This document shows, piece after piece, positions 1 through 10,128 of a stretch of DNA of 64,000 bases. Below the pieces are notes generated by a model. It did not search any database and was not told the DNA's origin. It worked only from the letters and a program-made list of their open reading frames with translations. Source of the stretch: Medicago truncatula. Taxonomy: Eukaryota > Streptophyta > Magnoliopsida > Fabales > Fabaceae. The position numbers were made by a program, and so were the translations under genes. Positions within the stretch are counted from its first letter, which is position 1; every line of letters begins with the position of its first letter. Where the stretch lies: positions 60,616,494 to 60,680,493 of the forward strand of contig NC_053045.1 in the NCBI RefSeq assembly GCF_003473485.1. The letters run 5' to 3'.

Positions 1-3000
1 AATGAGATGGCAATTGAAGAGCAACGAAAGGCCGATGAAAAAATGATGCATTTGGCTGAAGAACATAAGGCACGCATTTGATTTTCCTTTCATGTACAAT
101 ATTTAATTCAGTTACATTTATCCACATAGGTTTGATGACCACTACAAGAAATATTGGATTTTCCTAGGGAAATATTCCTCGGAAAACACACTTTTTTCGT
201 AGGAAAACACGGATTTCCGAGAAATTACCGAGGAAACAAGTTGTAGGAAATTTTAGATCTATTCCTACAAGATTTCCGAGGAATTTCCGAGGAAATACTT
301 TTTCCGACGGAAAGTTTGGTAGGAAAGCATTTTTGCAGTCTGCCACATCTGACACACGCTTTCCGACGAAAATTTCGTAGGAAAAATTAATAATTAAAAA
401 TTGCACACGTTTTCCTACGAAACTTTCCTAGGAAACAATTATATTTTAAAAAAAAAAAATTAGATCCAAATTTTGATTTCGAAAAAGGCGCCAAATAATT
501 CAAATGAGGTGCCAAAATATTTGGCGCCAAAATTTCATAAAAAATCAAATTTAAAAAAAAAACGAAAAATAAAAAAAGTGCGCCAAAATTTGAAAATAAC
601 CCAAATTTTTTGATAACATGTCATGTTGATAAATAATTACATAAAACAAAATTCATATATGCAAGTTAAATTTTCTTTGACAGTAACCACCTAAAACACC
701 CCAAAAGTGCCCAAAATCCCTAACCAAAAAACAGCAACTGAAAAGAATATAAATTACTCGTTATGATCATCATCCCTCTCCTCGTCCTCGTCCTCCTCCT
801 CATCATCATGATCATCATCATCATCATTGTCGTCGTAGGGTCTGAGGAAACATCTATTCTTCCATTCTTCTTTTTCTTCGGCTTCCCATGATCTACAACA
901 TGAGCCTTACCCTTATCCTTGTCTCGTCCAGACATCCCTGTCTGCTTGCCTAAACAGTCTGGAACAGAAATAAAAAGAGTTGATTAATGCTCTAAAATAC
1001 GCACAGGTTTAACATCAAGAAAAAATGCAATGATAAATTCAATTCGACTACACTGTATCAGTAATTCAGAAAGATGGATGGGTAGTACGCATGGTATTCA
1101 AAAAGGTAAACACATGTTAACTCTCAACCCACAATTCATAGCTCTTACCTAACCATGACGGCGACACCTAATGACGAAACCTAAATGCACACTAACAGAT
1201 TTGAATCAACATAAAGTTACTTTTATACTATTATGTTATGGTAATAATGTCATAGATTAAGAAATGTAGAAGTATGATCAATTGAGTAAGTGAAAAAAAG
1301 AAAAAAGAGGAATAGATTGAAATTCTGACTTTTGCAGCAAATTGGTAAAACTGCTAACATGTTTCTGTACCTGTACACGTTCATTAGTCAAACTGTACAA
1401 ATTGGATATTTAAACACCAAAAGTAAAATTATATTTATATTCTTGACATTCTAAGCTTTCCAGGGAATGTTCGTTTACTCAATTCGGACACCGTTTGATA
1501 TTTTAATTAAATAGAGGAAGTTTAAGTCTGTTTACGAACAAAACTGAACTTTTGGATTGGTTTTGTAGAATTACACTGAAAACCCTATGAAACACGGACT
1601 CGGACACGGACACGGGACACGACACGGACACGGGAGACGGCTAATCTAAAAAAAACTAGGACACCGACACGGCTATATCATGGTGGAAAAGGGAGCAGCG
1701 AAAACACTACCTCAAGAATTTTATTTGACAGTAACATCAACCAATCTATCTCAAGAATTTAGTGGAATTCAACTTGGAGATAAAGAAAAGTCAGAATCTT
1801 CAACCAAAAATTGTGTTATAAGCTTATACTACAATTCTGTCCTAATTTTCAAAACATAGTCAAAATGAAATAAAGAGAATTAAATCAAGCTAGTGAGTAA
1901 AGAATGAATTTCAATAATCAAAATGATCAACTAATTCAATGGTACTCCATCACCAAACTCAGCACCAAAAGTTATTGATAGCTAAAAACAGAATCATACA
2001 ATACTTCTATAAATAATTAAAATTGAAAAACATAATCAGATAACCTAACCTAGTTGCAGCAATGGATTGTGAAGACGCCTTGGCTCTTATAGTCTTTGAT
2101 TAAGCTTCTCCTATTTCTTCGATAACACCTCAAGTTGATCCAAGTTCCTATAAACATAGTTCAAAATTAGATAAATCAAAATACATTTAATTCAAACTCT
2201 TAGCTCATCGTAATGAAGATTAATTACAATCTTCAATCTTCACAATGAAGAGTAATTACAATCTCTTAAATTTCCTTTGACACTTCATAAAATGCACAAC
2301 AATTAGCTCATCGCTCATACATCAACTCTAGCACATTTCTTTAAGCACCAATAAAATAACAGACTCTAATGCTCAAAAACAAATCTGAATCAAAACCAAC
2401 AAATGGCAGATATAATCTCATGAATGGATGACATAATACTGATCCAAATTATCATGCATATCTTCTTCTAATCTACCTCATAAAAAACAGAAAAACTATA
2501 TTACTTGCACACACACCACACATATCCATATGGCAAGGATTATATATTAAAATAAACAGGAGAAACTTAACTTAGTTCAAAACTAGTTATAACACTCACT
2601 CATAGATCAGAACCTTAAGAATGTGAGGTGCCACAAACATTTAATTCAGATGACGCAGTAGTGAACATAAACCAAACTTTTAACTAAAATGATACTCATA
2701 CAAAATTAATTCTAAACCATATGCAGTACTGACACTCAATATTAAAATGAATGCTAGTTATGTGAAGGTCACTATATCAAACAAACTTTAAAAATTTTAA
2801 GAAGTAACAAACCTGATGAACGGCGGCAGCGGTATACAGTGAATGAAGGAAGGAAGGACGGCGACAGTGGTTTCTTGAGCGATTGAGAACACGGCGGACA
2901 CGGCTTCTAGAAGAAGAACAAAAAACGACCACACAGGCTGCAATTATCATAGCATAGGTAAATGCAATATGAGTCAAATTAGCACAGGTCTTATAAGCAA

Positions 3001-6000
3001 AAAAAATACATTCACAATGGAATTTGAATAAATGAATTAGAAAACAACTTATAAAAGTTGAATGCATTGTTCAGCTCCATACTTTATAACATGAATGCAA
3101 CAGATATCATCACCATAAACACCATTTGATCAACCTTGTAATTACATAAACCATACATCCAAAGATTTATTTTTCAAACAACATGTTATGAAAACGGCCG
3201 AAGTATTAATGAGAAACATATCTGCACCATCCTTATAGAAAAGAGAAATACTTATACTTCTTCCATATGATAAGAATCAAATTTTGGTTTAGTTCTCAAC
3301 TAAATAAGTCATCTCAAGTGCTACTATTTAATTAAGAGTTTAACACGGCGGCGGTTCTGAACTAGTTATAACACTGCGGCGGCGGTGGTTTCTTGAGCGA
3401 TTGAGAACACGGCGAACACGACTTCTAGAAGAAGAACAAAAAACGACCACACAGGCTGCAATTATCATAGCATAGGTAAATGCGATATGAGTCAAATTAG
3501 CACAGGTCTTATAAGCAAAAAAATACATTCACAATGCGATATGAGTTAAAGTTCAAAAAAACATTAGGGAACCCAAATCAAATTTTATGTGTATACAAAC
3601 CAAAAGAACCCAAACGTGTTAACTTATCAAAAGAACCCAGACCAAATCAGAAAACCCTAATATTTTAAATCACAAATTAGCAGCAATAAAATCAATTTAG
3701 CAAAGGTGATTCACTAACCTTTTAGAGCAATAAAATCAACGATGATGGATTGTGGACTGAGTGAGTTGGAAACTGAGCAATTGTAGCACCGATTGGAACT
3801 ATTGGACCGATTGTGAGAAGCTAGGTTTGGAAGTGACAAGAATATGAATCGAGTGTGTAGGCTAGGTTGGGAGTGTGAGAGCGAGAGCGTGTGAAGCCAT
3901 AACGAGGAAAAGGAAGGAGGAAGGAGTGAGGAGCGACTGAGTTGGTGAACGGCGACTGAGCGACTGAGTTGGTGAATGGCGACTGAGCGACGGAGCGAAA
4001 ATTGAGCGATTGAGCGACTGAGCGAAAATTGAGATTGGTGAGTGAGTGAGTTTGAGATTTTAGGGTTTTGGAGGTGTTGGAGGGAGATTGAAATTGGGGA
4101 AAAGAGGTGGGAGGGAGACTGAAATTGGAATGGAAAAGTAAGCTACGACCCTTTCTTTCATTTTGACAACATTTTATTTTAGGCTTAAATATGCAAACCG
4201 TCCCTGTAATTTGAGTGAATTTTGATTTTCGTCCCTGTAAAAAAAAAAATTTAATTACATCCCTGTAAATTTTTTTTTGTTTTAAAAAGGTCCCTGGCCC
4301 CACTTCATTGGTGATTTGGCAAGGTTTTGGCCACGTGGCAGTTGCTGACTGTGCAACTTTTGCCACGTGGCGGTCCACGTCATTATTTTTTATTTTTTTA
4401 AAAAAAACTGATTTATTTTTTTTTTCAAATTTTTAAAAATTTGAAAAAAAAAAACTGAAAATAAATAAATAAATCATAAAAAAAATTCCAAATTTTTTTT
4501 TTTGAAATGTGAAGAAAAAAATTGGAAATTAGTGTTTTTAAAATCTACAAATAAATTTTTGAAAAATAAAATTAAAAATTATATAATCTCAAAATTTATA
4601 ACTTTTGAAAATATAATTTAATTTTCAGAATTAAAAAAAAAAAATGAATTTTCGTCAATTTAACAATACAACTTTGTTAGGTTCATCTACATATAGGTAA
4701 GTTACTTTAAATATGTGTTTGATCACACCATAGAAGTCATCTTCACCTCCATCACTGATTCCTTTGACGTAAACACCACTGTTAATTGTTTTTTTGCCCA
4801 CTGATCGTGATTGAGTATGAAATTTAAACCCATTGACAAAGTAAGTGTCCCATTGTTTGACTTTTCTTCCCGGACCTTCGGCTAATCCCCTCAAATGATA
4901 TATTTGTGTAGTCGGATGAGAATTTAACAATTGATGCTTAAACCATCCTTGAAAACTTGTATATATGTTGCCGATTATTAATCCTTGAAATATCTCAATG
5001 TATGGTCCAACTTCGCTACAATTAATCATCACATGAATTGTCGCTGACTGCAACTCTGCGTCGTTCATCCAGTAATATTTCCCTGGATGACAAGGACGTC
5101 CTTGGTGACGAAAAACTGATAAGGCAGACTGAAACCCTTCACTTTCAACAATAACTTCATTTCGTGTATTTCTTGGGGTCAACATCAACGGGTTGAAGTA
5201 ATGAGAGATGAAATAGTTTGTTTTCCGACGCACGTAAGCTGCAACTATTGATCCCTCAACCCTTGCTTTATTTCTCACCATTCGCTTTGCATAACCCATG
5301 AACCTTTCAAAAGGATATATCCACCTATATTGAGCAGGTCCACCGAGCCAAGCTTCGTATGCGAGATGCACAGGAAGATGTTCCATACGCGCCTCGCTGC
5401 TTGAAGCGTGCATATTAACATCAGACTCGGTAATATTTGTAGGCTCTTGTTCATCGTGATAAATCCACACATAATAATTCTCCATAAAACCAAGGTCCTT
5501 TAAATGGTTTAGAACATCTTTTGGGCTCCGAATCAACCTACACGTACATTTAACACACGGACATCTTATCCCTCCCGCCAATTGAAAGGCATCTTGCGCC
5601 ATGGCGTAAGCAACAAAATCACGAACTCCATCCACAAAAGCCGCCTTAAGTTTCCTTTTCCCCGGATATTTTCTATCGTACATCCAACTACGATGGAAAA
5701 TATGTTGATCCATTTTTCGCGTCGCTGCAGTTGACTCAAATTAGTACCATATATTTTTATACGTAAATATTTTTTTAATATAAATAACAATTTTTTTCTA
5801 ATCACCTAAATATTTAGAAATTTGTACAAAATAAACATGCTATCGCATAAAAATTATATAAGATTTTATATTTTATGACTAAAATATATAACATTTTCTA
5901 ATCTATATCAAATTTTCTAAAATTTGTATGAAATAAACATTGCGTGCATATACAAATTACGAACCACAAATAAATATTAAGCGCGGACACCAGAATTGGT

Positions 6001-8963
6001 TCCCACAAAATAATTCACATATGTCATATTAATTAACTTCATAATTTTTTTGCTACGTTACATTATTTTTCTAACAAACTTAATTATACATATTTTCTTT
6101 ACTAACTTAACTTTTTTTTAAAGAACTACGGTAACATTTTTACTAGCTACATTTATTTTACGTAAAACAAATTTGATCTAAATAACATATTTACTACAAT
6201 TTAATTTTACTAACTATGTTTCTAATATCTAATATTTTTAATACTAATCCATTGAATAAATTTTAAATAAATAAAAGATACTAACCTCAAATAACAAGCC
6301 AATGAACAAGTAGATCCAAAAAAAAAAAGCAACAACCAGCCAGCAGCAACACCAACTTTAAAATGGATCGAAAACAAGGAAACTATAAAAAATAATGCAA
6401 CATATTTTAATAACTAAATTAACAATATATATAAATACACACATTTTTAAAAGTAAACATTTTTAACTAAACTACAAGTTTTTCTACAAGCAAACACTTT
6501 TTTCATTATACTCTCTCTAACACTAATAAGTTGAAATTTAATTTAATCCCACTAAATATTTTTTTAAAGAAGTTAATCCAACTAACATTTTTTTTATAGA
6601 AAAATCCCGCTAACGTTTTTATTAATTACAATATAATAATTTTAGTAACTATTTTTCTAATAATTAATATTTAGTACTAATACCATTGTAGCAATAGTTA
6701 GAAATGTACCAAACTCAACTAATAAGTCGACGAACTAAGCGGAGGCAGCAAAATCAACAGCAACGAACAACAACACCAACCTCAAAATGGATCAGAACCA
6801 ACATAACTATAAAAAAAATGTAACTTATTTTAAAATATAACGATATTAAATATTTATAAATTCAAACACATGTAAAATTGAAATCAATTATAAGAAAATA
6901 TCAATAATTACCTTTGTTAGAAACTTCAACAATGATGATAATATTATAGAGAATAAAATTTGAGTGATATTAAAAAAATTTGAATGAGAAATAATGATAA
7001 TAAAATGATGGAGAATAAAATTTGAGTGATATTAAAAAAATTTGAATGAGAATAGAATGAAGATTGTAAAGAAGAAAATAGAGTGTTGTATATTTATATA
7101 CACAAATGCTGCAACGGTAACAAACTGCTAGTTAGCATGTGGGTCTCGTGTTTTCCGACGAAATTTTCGTAGGTAAATTCCACCAATCAAAACCATACAC
7201 ACACCCTTTATCCAACGGCTGTGTGCATGTGGGGTCGCAGCTTTCCTACGAAAATATTCCTCGGTAAAGTAGGCCAATCACATGATTCCACACACCCTTT
7301 TTCTGCATGTGGGGGCCGCAGCTTTCCTAGGAAATTATTCCTAGGTAAATTAGGCCAATCACATGCTTCCACACACCCTTTTCTGCATGTGGGGGCCGCC
7401 GCTTTCCTACGAAATTATTCCTAGGTAAAGTCAGCCATTTACAAGCTGCCACGTGCTCCACTTTTCTGTCTATAGTACTGTTTTTTACTGAAAGTTGCTT
7501 TCCGACGAAAATTTCGTCGCTAATTCGTAGGAAAACGCTTTCTAGGAAATTTCGTAGGAAAGTTTTCTAGGAAAATCCACCATTTCTTGTAGTGGACTCT
7601 TTTGGTTGGATGTTGCAGAAAGAAAAGGAGAAACTTCACAAGAAAATCCATGACCTACAGAGAGGTCTTGATGCAAAACAAGCATTGGAATTGGAAATTG
7701 AACAGTTGAGAGAAGCTTTCGAGGTAAAGAAAAAACTGGAGGCAATCGAAATGGAGCTGCAGGAAAAAGAAGAGGGCCTTCAAGACATGGATGATCTTCA
7801 ACGAACACTTGTTGTCCAGGAGCGCAAAACTAATGACGAGTTGCAAGATGCCCGAAAAAAGTTAATAAGTGTATGTATTTTTCTCAGCATTTAAATGTTA
7901 TTATTATTATTATAATTATAATGATGTCAATATGTCTTTTTGCCCATCAACTCATCTAATGGTCTGAAAATCAAGTTTAGAAATGTCTTCTTGTAACTGA
8001 TCTTTTACAAAAACAGGATAGTGTGTTGCTGTTGCTTTTGCTCCCATGATTTCATTGTTTGTTTTCTTCAAGCAATCTGCATTCTTTATTCACAGTGGAT
8101 TGGCTGCCCAAAGAAACCTCGAACCATAATTTCTGTGAAAAGGATGGGTAACCTTGATACTGAGCCATTTTTGGAAGCAGCTAAGAGGAAGTTTTCTGAT
8201 GAGGTGAATGGGAAAGCAAGGCCTAGGAAAAAAGCTAGGAATAAAGTTTCTGAGGAAGTGCAATTGAAAGCAGTCGAGTGGTGCTCAAAGTGGGATGAAT
8301 GTCTTAAAGATCCAAGTTGGCATCCCTTCAAAATTGTAGTTGATAAAGAAGGGAAATCCAAGGTACAATGACTTCCAAAATTATGTTAGTTAAGTTAAAG
8401 TTAATATCTTGAGTTAAATATGTTTTAATTCGCTACAAAATCACGAGATCTTAAGTTTGGTTCTTATTAAATTTCAACAGTACCGTCGTCCATAATAATA
8501 CATTTTGTAAGTATAGTCTCTATTTTAGAGGTTGATTTTACTACTGGCACATGTGACAGTGACTTCAGTTCAACTTGTTGTATAAATAAGCACTGTTTTG
8601 GATATATTTCCCCCCTAAAACTATGATGCATCATTTCTTAGTAATTATTTGGCATGTTTCTTTCCATGATATGAACAGCATGTACCATGATCTAATATAT
8701 GTTAATATATGGCACAGGAAATTTTAGACGGAGAAGATGAAAAACTGAAAAGTTTAAAGGATGAATTCGGGGATAAGGTGCATGATGCAGTAGTTACAGC
8801 TCTAAAGGAGTTAAATGAGTACAATCCTAGTGGAAGATACTCAATACTTGAACTCTGGAATTTTAAGGAAGGAAGGAAGGCTACGGTGAAGGAGGGTGTT
8901 TCACATTTAATTAGGCAATGGAAATCAGCTAAGCGAAGGAAAACTTACCGAAACTACTTTTAA
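1..8963 (+). CDS. FDM/IDN2-like XH-domain protein, 3' part (gene runs in from the left edge)
   Basis: C-terminal 277 residues of a plant coiled-coil plus XH-domain protein of the IDN2/FDM family. These bind long RNA/RNA duplexes with their XS domain and act in RNA-directed DNA methylation; the XS part lies outside the window. Exons read as 1-69, 7619-7870, 8096-8362 and 8718-8963 (stop TAA), all joined in phase 0. The first two give a charged coiled coil (EKEKLHKKIHDLQ). The last two give the XH domain, with KRMGNLDTEPFLEA, DPSWHPF, NEYNPSGRY and LWNFKEGRKAT as family landmarks. The first intron holds a complete CACTA element at 140-7594; without it and one 3-bp duplication the intron would be about 91 bp. 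Its donor is GC (AAG|GC at 70) rather than GT, and the acceptor is TTGCAG at 7613-7618. Exon 3 begins with WIGCPKK, where relatives usually have a GLK-like sequence, so the 8096 acceptor is the least certain boundary. Confidence 0.8.
150..430. repeat. Left subterminal palindromic repeats of the CACTA element
   Basis: This stretch is packed with variants of a 10-12 bp palindrome (TTCCTAGGGAA, TTTCCGAGAAA, TTCCGAGGAA, TTTCCTACGAAA, TTTCGTAGGAAA) in both orientations. The same motif recurs at 7150-7580. In CACTA elements such motifs are binding sites for the element-encoded DNA-binding protein. The short minus-strand ORF across it is a by-product of the repeats. Confidence 0.8.
770..935 (-). pseudogene. 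Possible remnant of the second CACTA ORF: basic N terminus, acidic tail in another frame
   Basis: A minus-strand ATG at 935 opens with MSGRDKDKGK and a lysine run (PKKKKNGR). Continuing in that frame gives a methionine/arginine run of no obvious sense. In the next frame the same DNA reads KNRCFLRPYDDND and then an almost pure Asp/Glu tail ending DDDHNE and a stop near 763. A basic start and an acidic tail split by one frameshift looks like a decayed coding exon. It lies downstream of the transposase ORF on the same strand, where CACTA elements often keep their second gene. I do not recognise the family; assignment to a TNP1-like protein rests on position only. Confidence 0.35.
1592..1672. repeat. 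Short GACACG-type tandem repeat inside the CACTA
   Basis: Repeats of ACACGGACTCGGACACGG and GGACACGACACGG type occupy about 80 bp. No coding frame accompanies them. A small minisatellite-like patch. Confidence 0.6.
2867..3536. repeat. 150-bp direct duplication inside the CACTA (2867-3019 and 3385-3536)
   Basis: Two nearly identical copies share TTTCTTGAGCGATTGAGAAC, TCTAGAAGAAGAACAAAAAA and the stretch ending CATTCACAATG, about 0.52 kb apart. They give two minus-strand ORFs with the same peptide core (CANLTHIAFTYAMIIAACVV), which reflects the duplication rather than two genes. The function of the duplicated block is unknown. Confidence 0.85.
3560..4140 (-). other. Gene-5'-end-like sequence in the CACTA, possibly captured host DNA
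   Basis: Read on the minus strand, this has the look of a plant 5' leader and first exon: AAAACCCTAAAATCTC, a short tandem array (units of GAGCGACTGAGTTGGTGAA and a GAGCGAAAATT variant at 3940-4040), then an ATG near 3899 opening MASHALALTLPT followed by a stop. The 0.15-kb duplication upstream belongs to the same non-transposase segment. I could not assign a donor gene. Capture is inferred only from the leader-like composition and from the fact that it is not transposase. Confidence 0.3.
4182..4650. mobile_element. Single end of a GGCTTAAATATG-type Mutator-like element nested in the CACTA
   Basis: It starts GGCTTAAATATGCAAACCG and carries the blocks CGTCCCTGTAA, AATTACATCCCTGTAAA, GGTCCCTGGCCCCACTTC and GCCACGTGGC found at both ends of the element at 28900-30057, then the same AT-rich interior. 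No matching opposite end is seen before the transposase ORF begins at 4655, so only one end and part of the interior remain, or the other end was lost when the CACTA was rearranged. Confidence 0.75.
4655..5713 (-). CDS. CACTA transposase-derived protein with the TNP2 catalytic region missing
   Basis: Uninterrupted 352-codon ORF. Residues 1-90 match the N-terminal transposase-associated domain (MDQHIFHRSWMYDRK start, CPCVKC zinc-ligand-like motif, HLKDLGFMENYYVW). From about residue 110 it goes straight into a DUF4218-type region (MEHLPVHLAYEAWLGGPAQY, YPFERFMGYAKR), followed by DUF4216 (GLAEGPGRKVKQWDTYFVNG, SGVYVKG, GEDDFYGVIKHIFKVTYLY). In full-length relatives the TNP2/DDE core lies between the first two; here about 500 or more residues are missing, yet the frame is kept. 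Start chosen at the conserved MDQ. A TATAAATA motif lies upstream on the same strand (7091-7098), leaving about 1.4 kb of AT-rich leader or intron. The product probably cannot cut DNA; it could still bind DNA or partner proteins, which is inference. Confidence 0.8.
   Translation of the reverse strand: MDQHIFHRSWMYDRKYPGKRKLKAAFVDGVRDFVAYAMAQDAFQLAGGIRCPCVKCTCRLIRSPKDVLNHLKDLGFMENYYVWIYHDEQEPTNITESDVNMHASSSEARMEHLPVHLAYEAWLGGPAQYRWIYPFERFMGYAKRMVRNKARVEGSIVAAYVRRKTNYFISHYFNPLMLTPRNTRNEVIVESEGFQSALSVFRHQGRPCHPGKYYWMNDAELQSATIHVMINCSEVGPYIEIFQGLIIGNIYTSFQGWFKHQLLNSHPTTQIYHLRGLAEGPGRKVKQWDTYFVNGFKFHTQSRSVGKKTINSGVYVKGISDGGEDDFYGVIKHIFKVTYLYVDEPNKVVLLN
5714..6948. other. AT-rich upstream region of the CACTA transposase ORF, no gene seen
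   Basis: Very AT-rich DNA with many short A or T runs. A promoter and a leader or intron for the minus-strand transposase are expected here, but I see no further coding exon. Confidence 0.5.
6949..7052. repeat. 62-bp-period tandem duplication
   Basis: The block GAATAAAATTTGAGTGATAT continuing into TTGAATGAGAA occurs at 6949-6990 and again at 7011-7052, next to the presumed transposase promoter of the CACTA. Confidence 0.85.
7135..7594. repeat. Right subterminal array of the CACTA: four units of about 80 bp plus palindromes
   Basis: Units begin GCATGTGGG at 7135, 7225, 7305 and 7385 (spacing 90, 80, 80). Each carries CTTTCCTACGAAA or a variant, ATTCCTAGGTAAA and GGCCAATCACATG with CACACACCCTTT. 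The last 100 bp hold further TTTCGTAGGAAA palindromes up to the terminal CACTA repeat. The left end has the palindromes but not this 80-bp array. Confidence 0.85.
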
Positions 8964-10128
8964 GGCGGTTAGAATTTAGAATTGGACTTATGTGTAATTT
9001 TACGAGGATTAGTTTTGCTATCTAAAAACGTTTAGCGGCGTAGTTTGTAGCCCGCTTGTCTTCCATTAACGTGAAATTTTCTGTATATATATATATATAT
9101 AACACAAAGATAATTAGACCTATATGCAAGAAATTTAATTTAACTACTGGCTCTAATAGACTTTGGTACGGTTTGGTGTTTAGCATGTTGAACTTAAAAT
9201 TGCTTTTACCAACTGCAGGTTTGATTATGACTGCCAGTTGGAAGTTTCTTACAATTATTACAACATAATTTAACTGTCCTGTTTTCACACTGGTTAAATA
9301 ATTAATATTTAATTATAGTTCTATACCTAGTAGTGTACCAGACTACCAGTTCAGTTTATTTCGTTTTCAATCTAAACCTATGTTATTATTAGATGTTGTG
9401 AGTGCCCCGTTAACTCTTGCGTGCTTCTCAAATGCAACCTTAAATCATCTATCATAAATGATGTGGACAAGAGTTATCATAATTTCTTAATGAACCAAAT
9501 TTCAATGCAGCCTAATTTTTACTATCAAAAGACAATGTCGGTTGTCGTTGACATATTTTACGCATTGCTCCACGATGGACCAATTATGAAGTTGCACCGT
9601 TAAAAATGCAGTACAATCTCATCAAATATAATTTGTTAATGAGTTTTTTTTTTTTTTTTTGTCAAATAACCTAGTGGTTAGAGCTCGTACAATTTAATTG
9701 TGGAGAAGTGGAGCATCCGGTGTTCAAACCCCTGCTCCTACATATAATATGCAACATCCTACCAACTGAGCTAAGCTCACGGGGATAACTTATTAATAAG
9801 TTCTATTAAAACAAATGATGTGGAAGAATCCCAAGTGGGTTGTGGATTAATTCTTGGTCAAATTAACATAAAAAAAAAAAAAAAAAAAACCTAGATAAAA
9901 TCTCATCCTCATGACACGTAGAAAAGGTTGGGTAAGACTTGACGCAGCTATATGATTATTCAAACATATAAACACACGCAGTAATTTTTCCAGGTTTTCT
10001 TTTTTGTGACAACAGCAACAATAATAACAATACTCTAAAGTCTAAACTACCAAAACACACAAACTCAAAATACATTATTATATGGCTGTGTTTTTTCAAA
10101 GAGTTTGTTTCTGTTGTCAAGAAATTCC
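8964..10128. other. Intergenic spacer between the XH gene and the DUF4408/DUF761 gene
   Basis: Holds the 3' untranslated sequence of the XH gene, a (TA)n run near 9086, the SINE at 9644-9784 and A- or T-rich runs. Short ORFs here show no recognisable domain. Confidence 0.6.
9644..9784 (-). mobile_element. tRNA-derived SINE with target-site duplication
   Basis: On the minus strand the 5' part reads CCCCGTGAGCTTAGCTCAGT with the pol III A box TTAGCTCAGTTGGTAGG (9758-9774) and a B-box-like GGGTTTGAACACC (9719-9731). The body then ends GAGCTCTAACCACTAGG and TTATTTGAC before a poly-A tail (T run at 9644-9660 on the plus strand). Flanks ATAATTTGTTAATGAG (9628-9643) and ATAACTTATTAATAAG (9785-9800) match at 13 of 16 positions, a diverged target duplication. 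It resembles the Au-type SINEs of legumes; family name by recollection. Confidence 0.85.

Larger units (their letters stand above)
140..7594 (-). mobile_element. CACTA (En/Spm) DNA transposon, complete ends, transposase core deleted
   Basis: The element starts CACTACAAGAAA at 140 and ends TTTCTTGTAGTG at 7594, a perfect 12-bp inverted repeat. It is flanked by the 3-bp target duplication GAC (137-139 and 7595-7597). Both ends carry many copies of a short palindrome of the TTTCCTACGAAA/TTCCGAGGAAA type, the usual transposase-binding subterminal repeats of this superfamily. The main ORF (4655-5713) and a possible second ORF (about 770-935) are both on the minus strand. The ORF has no TNP2 catalytic region, so the copy is probably non-autonomous. 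It lies in a host intron 21 bp upstream of the acceptor. Perfect termini and duplication suggest a fairly recent insertion. Confidence 0.95.

Noticed and set aside
2777-3528. Two related membrane-like ORFs as paralogous small genes
   Set aside because: They reflect the 150-bp duplication in the CACTA; the flanks differ and no start context or family supports them.
137-7618. CACTA insertion as a coding-exon disruption of the XH gene (GGTTTGATGAC|TCTTTTGGTTGG reads open)
   Set aside because: A good acceptor TTGCAG lies at 7613-7618 and joining 69 to 7619 gives the coiled coil expected for the family; the open reading around the insertion site is within the intron.
9719-9774. A genuine tRNA gene (A and B boxes present)
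   Set aside because: No acceptor or anticodon arm pairing for a tRNA; poly-A tail and target duplication show a SINE.
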